Of a stretch of 64,000 nucleotides of DNA, positions 8,947 through 17,100 are shown in pieces. Numbering within the stretch: position 1 is the first letter of the stretch; each line of letters begins with the position of its first letter. The position numbers and the translations under genes were made by a program. The notes under the pieces are model-generated. The model was not told the origin of the DNA and did not search any database. It worked only from the letters and a program-made list of their open reading frames with translations. Source of the stretch: Syntrophus sp963665935 (GTDB lineage: Bacteria; Desulfobacterota; Syntrophia; Syntrophales; Syntrophaceae); assembly GCA_963665935.1 (NCBI GenBank), contig OY762510.1:2108001-2172000 (forward strand). The letters are read 5' to 3'.

Positions 8947-8971
8947 GAAAAATAAATATGTTCCCTTTCTT
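8947..8971. repeat. 25-base direct repeat, copy 1
   Basis: Begins GAAAAATAAATATGTTCCCT and matches a second copy at 10038-10062 at 23 of 25 positions. Related strings (AATAAATCTGTCCCC) are scattered in many bacterial genomes as short repeats, as I recall. With copy 2 it brackets the DUF4019 and 141-aa genes. The rest of 8839-9092 holds no gene that I can see. Confidence 0.55.
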
Positions 8972-9092
8972 CTTTGTGTCACAATGTGATGCTCGCCTGT
9001 ACGGACGGCAGGCAAGAGGAATAATGCTCAATGTCTGAGGCGGATGAATCTCCGATATGATTCCGCCTTGGGTGCCGCTATCGTTTGCTGCT

Positions 9093-9515
9093 TTATTTGA
9101 TGAAGTATCCTGTCGCTCTCCATTTCCCGTCTTTATCGAGCGTTAGGGTTACCGTTTCGATGGAGGATTCCTTTTGTTCGAATGCTGTCCTATAAGATAT
9201 GACGACATATCTTCCATCAGGTACCCCTGGTAAACTGCTTGATTCTTGTGTCTTCACCCCCTTGCGACTAACCATCTTTCCGAGAGGTTTGCGGACTGCA
9301 TCCAGAGATGCTACCCATCTTTGTTCAGAGACAGCTCCTTGAAAATAGCTGGATGCTTCCTTCCAACTGCCCGAATAGTCTCCACTGTCTATGAGAGAAA
9401 GCCAAACATCAGCGGCAGAAAATGCCGCCTTCTCGGTCTCGGACGCAGCCCATACAAGATTAAAGCAGAAGCAGGTCAACAATATGCTCATTAGGATGGC
9501 GTGCCTTACCCTCAT
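9093..9515 (-). CDS. DUF4019 domain exported protein
   Basis: 140 aa with a Sec signal peptide (cleaved near VWA-AS, residue 24). The remainder matches the DUF4019 (PF13211) pattern: AADVWLSLIDSGDYSGSWKEA near the start, RKPLGKMVSRKG in the middle, LPGVPDGRYVVISYRT, and an end in DGKWRATGYFIK. The family is small, exported and of unknown function. GGGGGAG precedes ATG 9515. It lies within a 1.1-kb segment flanked by 25-base direct repeats, so it may be a late arrival in the cluster rather than part of the contractile system. Confidence 0.85.
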   Translation of the reverse strand: MRVRHAILMSILLTCFCFNLVWAASETEKAAFSAADVWLSLIDSGDYSGSWKEASSYFQGAVSEQRWVASLDAVRKPLGKMVSRKGVKTQESSSLPGVPDGRYVVISYRTAFEQKESSIETVTLTLDKDGKWRATGYFIK

Positions 9516-9542
9516 AGAATCTCCCCCATTTCTTTCTTTTAT

Positions 9543-9965
9543 TCAGCGTTCTCCCATGCCTAGATATTTTTCCAACTTTCCACCGAGTATTTGGTGGCGG
9601 TTATTAAATTCCTCTTGTGCGTTTTCCAATTCTGACGGTTGGGTGTGAATGCTCTGGGCCTTCTCGCATGCTAAGACAACGGCGACCAGACTCTCTCGCA
9701 AATCTTTCCTTTTTTCCAACTGAACGTACGTTTCCAACGGGTAATATTCAGCCCAAGCTTTATTGATGTGATCCCACATGGGTTGTGGCGAGTCGCTATG
9801 TTTACTGTAGAATGCCATTCTCAGCTCACCCATAAGAATACCATAGCCCTTATATTTCACCTGATTCTCTTGTAGCCACATTTGTGTCGACAAGGAAAAA
9901 TAGCTGAGGAGGATTCCTGCAAGTGCAATGATCAGTGAGCCAGTCGGCACGATAACCTCGCGCAT
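9543..9965 (-). CDS. Small single-TM protein of unknown function
   Basis: 140 aa from ATG 9965; a GTG directly before it at 9968 is the alternative start. One N-terminal membrane helix (VPTGSLIIALAGILLSYFSL, residues about 5-25) is followed by a helical, charged domain with no family I recognise. No strong ribosome-binding site is visible. It is 27 bases upstream of the DUF4019 gene on the same strand and both sit between the 25-base direct repeats. Confidence 0.6.
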   Translation of the reverse strand: MREVIVPTGSLIIALAGILLSYFSLSTQMWLQENQVKYKGYGILMGELRMAFYSKHSDSPQPMWDHINKAWAEYYPLETYVQLEKRKDLRESLVAVVLACEKAQSIHTQPSELENAQEEFNNRHQILGGKLEKYLGMGER

Positions 9966-10037
9966 CACACTAAACGGTTTGTTCCCTTTTTTTGATCAAG
10001 GTTTCCCACGTTCTTCCTCCTTAATAAATTGTCTCTC

Positions 10038-10062
10038 GAAAAATAAATCTGTCCCCTTTCTT
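10038..10062. repeat. 25-base direct repeat, copy 2
   Basis: Begins GAAAAATAAATCTGTCCCCT; 23 of 25 bases match copy 1 at 8947-8971 in the same orientation. It lies just downstream of the amidase gene and is the right boundary of the segment with the DUF4019 and 141-aa genes. Confidence 0.55.
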
Positions 10063-10162
10063 TTTCCGTAGCCTACTTGGTTAGAGCGCATCAGTGCTGA
10101 GTGTACCTCTCGCCGCAGTCGACCTTGCAGTCGATTGGCGGACCTTTCCAGACACCATCTCC

Positions 10163-10978
10163 CTACGTCAGTTTGCGAACGCCACCGCTCCAGAAGAAAT
10201 TGTGGTTGGCGTCTTCGTACCAGCGCGAATTCCCATTGATCGGTTCTCCGGTGTCCGTCCATCCCCGGTACACCAGTTCCGTGCCCACCGGGACGACCTG
10301 TATGGCGGCGGCCCGGGTGCTCGGTTTCTCCTTACGGATGTTCAGCTTCACCGTCGTAACGACAGTGCCTGGTTCCTCCGCTTGAATCACTGGTGGTGCC
10401 GGCTCAGCCTTACCCGTGCATTCAGCCAGTTCCGAAGCCACATCACGGAGCAACTGTTCATAAGTGCGTCTGCTTTGGGCTAAGCCAGTCAGCGGGTCCG
10501 TTTTGCGCTTCGGGTCAAGAATGAAGTGGCCCACGATATGCCGGTCGGCAGACAGGTTGAAACGGGCACAAAGAGCGGCCATTGTCCAGACGTATTTGCG
10601 GTACGCCTCGTCTGCATCAATCATCCCTCCATAACAATACTCCACGCCGACGGCAGCATCGTTGGCGTCGCAACCGAAGAGGGCGTTATCCGTAGGCGCG
10701 CCGTAGAGGACGTGCCAAGCCTTCTCCGGCGGGCCCGTAAGGACGGGGATGCATTCCAGAATCTCCTTGTCGTCGACGAAGAGATGGGCAGACGCACTCT
10801 GTTTGTCGCGGCTGTTTTCATAATAGCGCACGTTGGCCCGGGCCGTGGAAGAGGGGTTTCCCGTGTCGTGGGCGACGATGAATCGGACACCTGGCACCAT
10901 GGTTCTGCCGGAACGCCGTTTTGAGGGTTTTGTCAGGTAACTCGGCGTCACAATATATTTTTGCTGGAATTCGTTCAT
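10163..10978 (-). CDS. N-acetylmuramoyl-L-alanine amidase (Amidase_2) with C-terminal SH3-like domain
   Basis: 271 aa, no signal peptide. The Amidase_2/PGRP-like zinc site is readable: FIVAHDTGNP with His37, VGHFILDPKRKTDP with His151 and Asp161, and GVEYC with Glu113. ASAHLFVDDKEI and KAWHV are also family signatures. After a Pro-rich linker (about 190-205), residues 207-271 form a bacterial SH3-like wall-binding domain (VKLNIRKEKPSTRAAAIQVV ... WYEDA). It hydrolyses the bond between muramic acid and the stem peptide. It follows the holin-like gene by 4 bases, the usual order of a phage lysis cassette. A payload role is the alternative. Confidence 0.88.
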   Translation of the reverse strand: MNEFQQKYIVTPSYLTKPSKRRSGRTMVPGVRFIVAHDTGNPSSTARANVRYYENSRDKQSASAHLFVDDKEILECIPVLTGPPEKAWHVLYGAPTDNALFGCDANDAAVGVEYCYGGMIDADEAYRKYVWTMAALCARFNLSADRHIVGHFILDPKRKTDPLTGLAQSRRTYEQLLRDVASELAECTGKAEPAPPVIQAEEPGTVVTTVKLNIRKEKPSTRAAAIQVVPVGTELVYRGWTDTGEPINGNSRWYEDANHNFFWSGGVRKLT

Positions 10979-10982
10979 GGTC

Positions 10983-11378
10983 TCACCCCATCGGCGGTTG
11001 TTCTACTTCTTCGGGCCGTGCGGCAGGAGCCGCCGCCCCACTTGGCACCGCATTGAATTGTGACGTATTCTTCTTGATAAACCCCTCGATGAAGTCGGCC
11101 CCGGCATAGCCGATACCGATCAACGTGAGGATTTGTTCCTTGCCGACCTTCATGGTCTCGAATTGTTCTAAGCCGATCATCCCCAGAACACCGGCGACAA
11201 AGCCTATGAATAGACTGAAGAGAAGACTGGAGCCGTTAAAGTTCTCGGAAAAAGTTGTGCCCTTCTGCAGTGACTCGTCGTAGACCTTCTTCAAACCGAC
11301 GATCACCCGAATCCCCTGGCCGACGGCTCCCAGGATTCCACCGATGAGAATCATCAGAATCAGATCTTGTGCTGCCAT
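10983..11378 (-). CDS. Holin-like small membrane protein
   Basis: 131 aa from ATG 11378, which has AGGAG 11 bases upstream; a longer frame starting at 11414 lacks a ribosome site. Three hydrophobic helices are visible (residues 5-27, 50-70, 82-100), then a short Ala/Pro-rich charged tail. Size, topology and position directly before an amidase fit a holin or spanin-like lysis partner, but no holin family is recognised by sequence. The 17-base leader shared with the left-edge gene lies here. If it is a holin, it would let the leaderless amidase and GH19 enzyme reach peptidoglycan. Confidence 0.6.
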   Translation of the reverse strand: MAAQDLILMILIGGILGAVGQGIRVIVGLKKVYDESLQKGTTFSENFNGSSLLFSLFIGFVAGVLGMIGLEQFETMKVGKEQILTLIGIGYAGADFIEGFIKKNTSQFNAVPSGAAAPAARPEEVEQPPMG

Positions 11379-11388
11379 GGTTTGATCT

Positions 11389-11405
11389 CTCCTTTCTTGT
11401 GATTG
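11389..11405 (-). repeat. 17-base leader/RBS repeat, copy 2
   Basis: Identical on the minus strand to copy 1 at 971-987 (CAATCACAAGAAAGGAG). It is the ribosome-binding region of the holin-like gene. Confidence 0.5.
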
Positions 11406-11443
11406 ACCTTTCAACCTTTGCGTCCCTGTTTCTTATAAAGGCC

Positions 11444-13012
11444 TCATTTAGCTGGGGTAGTGCTCACAGTCGCGACCTTATCTATAATCGTAGCATCAGC
11501 CGTAGCGGCATCTGGCCTTATCTCTGCAATATAAACCGGCATCTGCGGTACAATACAGTAAATTGGACCACGGGGGAAAAAGACAACCCTGTGCAACTGC
11601 CCGTTAGCAGAGACTTCCTCAATTTCCTTCAGACTACGCGCCTGCAGATTCTTCAGATGGAGAGCAACATCCCACAATAGGTTTTTTTCAGTTTCCGGAA
11701 TAAAAATGCCAGTGAAAACAGCGACACCTTTTGCGTAGTCAGAAGCACTTATGAATACTGACACTGCTGTCGCCAGTTCGCCAGCAGATTTAAGTAAGTC
11801 TATTGCCCTCTGGTAAGGGTGTCCTTTCTGCTGGTACTCGAATATCGCGATAATATCCGAAAAGCTCATTGGTCTCCTTGGCTCCTTGAAATCAAGGTAA
11901 TCGATAGGTTTGCCGTTATTATCCTGCAGAACGTCTAGTATATCGGGATTTTTTACCGCATTTTCACCGTAATGCGACTTTACATCATCTTTTGCTGCAA
12001 GATATCGGACGTTGGCTTTCAAAGAAGATCCGTATATTAATATATTCTGCTTGCCGGTATTTGTAAAATTCACATCGCAGGTAATAAAATGATCCGAAAA
12101 CGTTTTACCGAACTCCTGCTCGGTCGTATCTTTTGACCAGCAATTCACTTGTGTCGTCACAGGTTCGAAGCCTTTTATTTTTATTCTTCCGCCAATCAAT
12201 TCACCCTTGTTTATTTTTTCTTTTCGGTCTTTTCCTTTGGCTTCATTCAGCTCTACTTCCACAAAAAAGGAATTGATGTTCTTTATTTGTTCTTGATCGA
12301 GAGACACACGTGCGTCTTTACTTATGAATTCTATGTTTTTTTTCTCCTTTTTGATCAGATCGATCGGATCGGTCCGGATGGTAAGCAGGTCTTCAAGTTT
12401 TTTCTTTGCTTTTATCTCCCCCAGGTAGGTTATCAAAAAGGATGGATTATTGCTTTTGCCATCAACAGGTTCGGACTGTATCCTCAGTTTCTCTGAGTAA
12501 CACTTTACAGAATCTGCCTCAAAGGGAGATGTATCGGATTCTTTCTTAACTTTGAAGGAGCGTCTTACATAAGAACCCTGTTTCATTGCTTCTATTGTGG
12601 ACAAGTCCTTTGCTCCCGATGCAGTTACTACGATCTCAATTGTCTCACCGCCTTTCAGCTTTGACCTATCGATTGTTAGGTCGTACCACTTCCCTTGTTT
12701 GTTGGTTAATTGCGCTCCATTACCAAGAGTATTCGGATAAACCATTACTATGGGCTTTGAAGTTTCTGAATCAATCGTTTTATCAAATATCCTGAAAGTA
12801 TAGGTTCCTTGACCCACAGACAGTGCTTCTGACGGATGCTCTATAAAAACCTTAGCGCTGTCAATCTGGGTTATGGTAGACTTTGCAATCTCCGTCCGGG
12901 GGTGAAAAAGTTCCGGTCGCTCATAACGCATATAGTTTTCAATGATTTGGCATCCGGTTAAAATAATTGCCACAACAAACATTAATAGTAATATCCTGAT
13001 GTCTTTCCTCAT
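11444..13012 (-). CDS. Large lipoprotein of unknown function
   Basis: 522 aa from ATG 13012, preceded by AGGGGG. The N-terminus MRKDIRILLLMFVVAIILTG then Cys is a lipoprotein signal with lipobox LTGC. A longer frame from a TTG at 13198 would read through the repeat region of the upstream protease gene and is rejected. The mature protein has beta-rich segments (residues about 60-330) followed by a more helical C-terminal third. No family recognised. Base composition is clearly more AT-rich than the structural genes upstream (14-39 kb), a sign of separate acquisition. It lies between the papain-like protease (20 bases upstream) and the holin-like gene. Confidence 0.7.
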   Translation of the reverse strand: MRKDIRILLLMFVVAIILTGCQIIENYMRYERPELFHPRTEIAKSTITQIDSAKVFIEHPSEALSVGQGTYTFRIFDKTIDSETSKPIVMVYPNTLGNGAQLTNKQGKWYDLTIDRSKLKGGETIEIVVTASGAKDLSTIEAMKQGSYVRRSFKVKKESDTSPFEADSVKCYSEKLRIQSEPVDGKSNNPSFLITYLGEIKAKKKLEDLLTIRTDPIDLIKKEKKNIEFISKDARVSLDQEQIKNINSFFVEVELNEAKGKDRKEKINKGELIGGRIKIKGFEPVTTQVNCWSKDTTEQEFGKTFSDHFITCDVNFTNTGKQNILIYGSSLKANVRYLAAKDDVKSHYGENAVKNPDILDVLQDNNGKPIDYLDFKEPRRPMSFSDIIAIFEYQQKGHPYQRAIDLLKSAGELATAVSVFISASDYAKGVAVFTGIFIPETEKNLLWDVALHLKNLQARSLKEIEEVSANGQLHRVVFFPRGPIYCIVPQMPVYIAEIRPDAATADATIIDKVATVSTTPAK

Positions 13013-13031
13013 TATGATCCCCCTTGTTTGT

Positions 13032-14051
13032 CTAGCATTCTCTTTCATCATTTCCGCTGTCCTGCCTATTGTCTGATCCGCTATTTGGCCTGTCATCCGA
13101 TCCACTGTTCTCTTGTCTGTCATTTCCGCTGTCTGGTCGTCCTGCGACAAGTAGTTGCTGGCCCTTGGTGTTTTCAATAGAAAATTCTCCCGTGTCAACC
13201 CATTCCTGCTTCAAAATGGACCAGAAGTCTTCAGCCAAGCCTGATAGGACGTACTTATAGGGGAGCCATCCATAGCCCTTGACACCCCAATCACGTCCCC
13301 ATGAATTTCTTATAAGAAGTGCTCCCTTGGTTTTGACAGCTCCTTTTCCTGTATTGTTTATTTCGATATTATCGTCATAACCCACTGCCATCACGGCATG
13401 TCCACCTTCTATTCTGTCTCCCCCGCACGGAAATGGAATCATTCCTGTATCATTGGATTGTGCTATGGAATTATACACAGTAAAGCCGAACATCACAGGA
13501 TGACCTGCAGCGATATAAGTCTTAAGGCGATTCAGTATGACATCTCTTGGAGTATCAGGAGGGTCATGCCTGTAATATTGAATAGTCTGATAATTCTGAG
13601 CGAAGGCATAACAAAAGGCTGACGGTTCTTTATCAAAGTTCTCTTGATCGTATGGCCAATATTCTTCTGGTGGAAGACCAAAAAGCACCATTGCCTTCAT
13701 TGTGGTTCTCAGAAAAGCACCCCGATCTCCCTCCCAATGAAGTAGATTACGTGTTGCTTTGTATAGGAACAATCGTGACGCGTCGATGTGTTTACTCGTT
13801 GCTCTTCTTTCGTAATACTCAACCATACCGACACCGGAATGGGCCGTACAGGATCCGAGATTACCCTGGTCTTCGATTGGAGAGCACCATTTTGTCAAGT
13901 CAACTGCCTTGGGAATTTCGAACTTTGTTTTCATCACATCTGTTGTTGCAATGATTCTTTTGAATTCTTTGTGTTTTTCGTGATAATCTCTAAAGTCAGG
14001 ATAATCTGGCACCCATCCCATTCCTCGGAATTTACCCATAAACTCTTTCAT
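13032..14051 (-). CDS. Papain-like (C1 family) cysteine protease with repeat tail
   Basis: 339 aa without a signal peptide. The N-terminus GWVPDYPDFRDY is common in bacterial C1-type proteases. Catalytic residues are all present: oxyanion Gln62 and Cys68 in DQGNLGSCTAHS, His218 in EGGHAVMAVGYDD, Asn249 in IRNSWGRDWGVKGYGWLPY. No recognisable propeptide is present; only about 45 residues precede the catalytic domain. The C-terminus carries four 8-residue repeats (308-339, SGxDxRxx type). It is the first gene after the RHS giant protein, 99 bases away. Leaderless proteases in CIS clusters are often payloads or maturation factors; either is possible. Confidence 0.88.
   Translation of the reverse strand: MKEFMGKFRGMGWVPDYPDFRDYHEKHKEFKRIIATTDVMKTKFEIPKAVDLTKWCSPIEDQGNLGSCTAHSGVGMVEYYERRATSKHIDASRLFLYKATRNLLHWEGDRGAFLRTTMKAMVLFGLPPEEYWPYDQENFDKEPSAFCYAFAQNYQTIQYYRHDPPDTPRDVILNRLKTYIAAGHPVMFGFTVYNSIAQSNDTGMIPFPCGGDRIEGGHAVMAVGYDDNIEINNTGKGAVKTKGALLIRNSWGRDWGVKGYGWLPYKYVLSGLAEDFWSILKQEWVDTGEFSIENTKGQQLLVAGRPDSGNDRQENSGSDDRPNSGSDNRQDSGNDEREC
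13035..13130 (-). repeat. Four tandem 24-bp repeats in protease 3' end
   Basis: Encodes SGNDRQEN, SGSDDRPN, SGSDNRQD and SGNDEREC in frame. The units are 24 bp, so copy-number change would keep the frame. The acidic, Asp/Asn-rich tail could bind calcium or act as a flexible docking tag. The same DNA is open in another frame, which creates a false N-terminal extension on the downstream lipoprotein. Confidence 0.75.
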
Positions 14052-14150
14052 GAGCCCTCCTCTTCGTCCTTTTCATATAACCAAGTAATTATATAGTTTT
14101 GTCTGACCTGCCTTCTGTAATGATGTATGGAAAGAAACTTATTTTCTTTC

Positions 14151-17100
14151 TTAAACAATCACCTCGAAGGTTCTGACAGCAAAGTGTCCGGCATGATCGG
14201 CATCTTCGGCTTTGATGGTTTTGATTCCTGGGGATGCACCGGCGGTGGTGATTGTAATGGTCAGGCCGTCGCCGGAGACGGCTGTGGTGATGCCCTGGGA
14301 GGGGGTGACGACGACTTTGTTATTGGTGGTCCGCGCGGCTGGGTCGCCGAGGGCGACCTCGCAGGTCAGGGTCAGGGTGCCTGTGGCGGGGACTTGGTAG
14401 GTGGTGGTATTGCGGAGCGTGAAGTGGGGCTTCAGCGTTATAGGCAGGGCGATTTCCGTGTTATTGTTGTTCCGGCCGATACCGATCTTGAAGGTCATGA
14501 GGCTTTCTTCCTGGGGCGGTTCCGCGGCGGGGAAGGTCACTTTAACGATCAGGCCGTCGCCCAGGTAGTCGGAAAAGCCTTCATGAACGGGTTCCTGCGG
14601 CGTCACGGACGGCAGGGGGTCGACATTGCCCGAAGAGGGGGATGGGCCGGGATAGGAAACGGCGGTCCGGTTCAGCGCCTCGGTAATGGGCGAGGGGACG
14701 AGCAGGTAGGCCGTATCGCCCGGGCGGAGCAGCGAAATCTTGTGAGTGTCGAAGGCGGCCGACAGCTCAGCGAGCGTGGGGATTGCACTACGGAAGGACA
14801 GCTCTCGGATTGCCTTGACGGAGAACTGCCGGACGGGCACATGGATGTCGCCGAAGAAGTGGGTCTTGTGGAAATTGAGTTCCGGGTCGTCGAAGGTCCC
14901 GTCGGCGGCGTTGTAGGTGTAGCGGCGGCTGATCTCCACGGGCTGCTCGGCATCGTTGCCGGGGGTTCGGGCGATGAGCGCCGTGTCGGTTGCCTGGACA
15001 AAAGTGCCCCCCGTCGGGTCCGTCACGGAAAGGGCATAGCGCCGCGTGTTGTTCGGCGTCACCTTGATCCGCGCCTCCTGGGTTTCCAGGACCGTAACGA
15101 CGGCGCCGTTGGTGACGGTCATCCCGGCGCAGGTGACGGAGACGTCCTCGACCGCATCGAGTTCATAATAGATATTCTGCTTTCCCCAGTCTCTCTGCAC
15201 CTCCAGGCTTTCCGCCATATCCGAACCGGCGGCGTTGGGGACAGAGATCCGGTGTTTGCCGCTCCGGGTAAAGGTCACATAGGTGCCACCGCACCGTTCC
15301 AGAGCGGCGGAGCTTGGGATAAGGGCGGTTTCTGCGGGTGCGAAGCTGGGCGGATCGGCCATGGTCGTATTGCTTGGGGTTGCCCAGTTTTTACGAGTAA
15401 ATCCATCCGCCAGGCACTCCCCGCTGCCCGTAGGGGCCATGGCGTCGCCGTTGGGGTTCTGCGACGCCGGTGCGCCGCCCGTGACCAGGGGCAGCAGCCG
15501 CGGCTTGTTGGCGTCATCGTAGTGCACGCCGGGGGCGTCGAGCATGTTGGAGGTGATGACGGAAAAGTTACTGCGGTCTCCCCCGGGCCAGGCGAAATAC
15601 CAGAAGCGGCCGATGTCTCCCACATAGCGGGGCGTATTGCGCAGCCGGCAGAAGGCGGAGTACAGATCCCCGCTTTCCTCCGAGGCCTGCTGCTCCATCC
15701 AGGACATGTGCCCCCTCTGCTTGGCCTGTTTGAAGGCGTTGTCGTGCCAGAAAAAGCCCGCTCCGGGGATCACGCACCACGACTGGGTGCCGAAAATATA
15801 GCGCGTGATCCTTGTGAAGGTCTGCGTCCAGTTGGAAGGCCGGAACTGGTAGTCGATCTGCCCGTAAGGATCGAAAAGCCACTTCATCCAGCCCATGTCG
15901 AAATATTCCAGCAGCCAGTCGTCGACCCAACCCATGGCGTCGTTATGGCCGACCTTGGCCACCCGCAGCGTTGTCTCCCCTTCAGGGAGAGGCGGCGCAT
16001 CCTTGAGTTCCGCGGTGTTCCCGCTTACGTGCATGACCACTGTGGTCTTGCTCTGATTGCCCACGAGCATCTTGACTCGGTCATAGACAGTCAGCGACAG
16101 GGATTCGCCATTGACCGGTTGAAGTGAAATGCGTGCCGGCTGATTGAGGTCGGTCACCTGGGCTGGATAGTAATTGTAAGGGTCCAGGGCGCTCGTCGGG
16201 TCATGGGTCGAATAGGGGGAGACCCCGCCCGTGCCGGAAAAGCTGACCCGTGCGGAGAGGGTGATGTCATGATCGTTGATCGACGCCACTTCACGCACCA
16301 CGGTCGTTTCGCCTGATTTCACGATGACGCGGCTCGCACCGCGCAGGGCTGACATGCCTTCATCGCCGGTAAGATGGAGACGAAGGCCGTTGTCTTCGAA
16401 GGAAACATCGTAGTAGCGCCCGGCGCGGGACTCCGACAGATGGGCCAGGCCGTAGATGCCCCGGTAGATCAGAAAAAAGAGGCCACCATAAACCGTGCCC
16501 ACCGTGGCGTTCATGATCCCGCCGTGGGTGAGGATCTGCAGGATATTGATAATCCATTCCGGAACGCCTTGCCAGTTGGAGCGGCGTCGGCGGATATAGA
16601 CGTCGCCGGGACCGTATTCGCGCAACGGGGAGGGGAGTCGAAACCCGCCGCCCGTGCTGCCGGGGCCGAGTTCGACCTCCGTGGTCCTTCCCCCTTTGGC
16701 GATTTCCACCGGCGTTCCCTCATCAAAGGAGGTTTCCCCGGGGGTGGGAATGATCAGGTACCAGTCGCCATCGCGGTTTTCCAGTCGAGCCGCGATGTAG
16801 GGGGAATAGGTCGGATCTTCCGCCTGGGTGGTCCACTCGAAGAGGCCTTCAATGGCGCCCAGGGGGATGTAGGAGGTCAGAAGGGGGCCGAACCAGCAGC
16901 ACTGCCGCGTATGGATGAGTTCGTGTTCGATGAGGCTCTTCTGGCGGTCGAACTCCCAAGTCTCCGGATCATCGGGAACCAGGGTGGATCCGCAACTCAG
17001 CGTACCGCTGACGGTCTTGGCTGTTTCGACGAGGGGGACAACCACGACGGGATTCGTGCCGCCGGTCACGTTGGTGAGCGTTCCCTCCAGGAGAAAAGCG

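Noticed and set aside
13013..13198. N-terminal extension of the lipoprotein starting at TTG 13198
   Set aside because: It reads the protease's tandem repeats in another frame and would hide the lipoprotein signal that starts at 13012.
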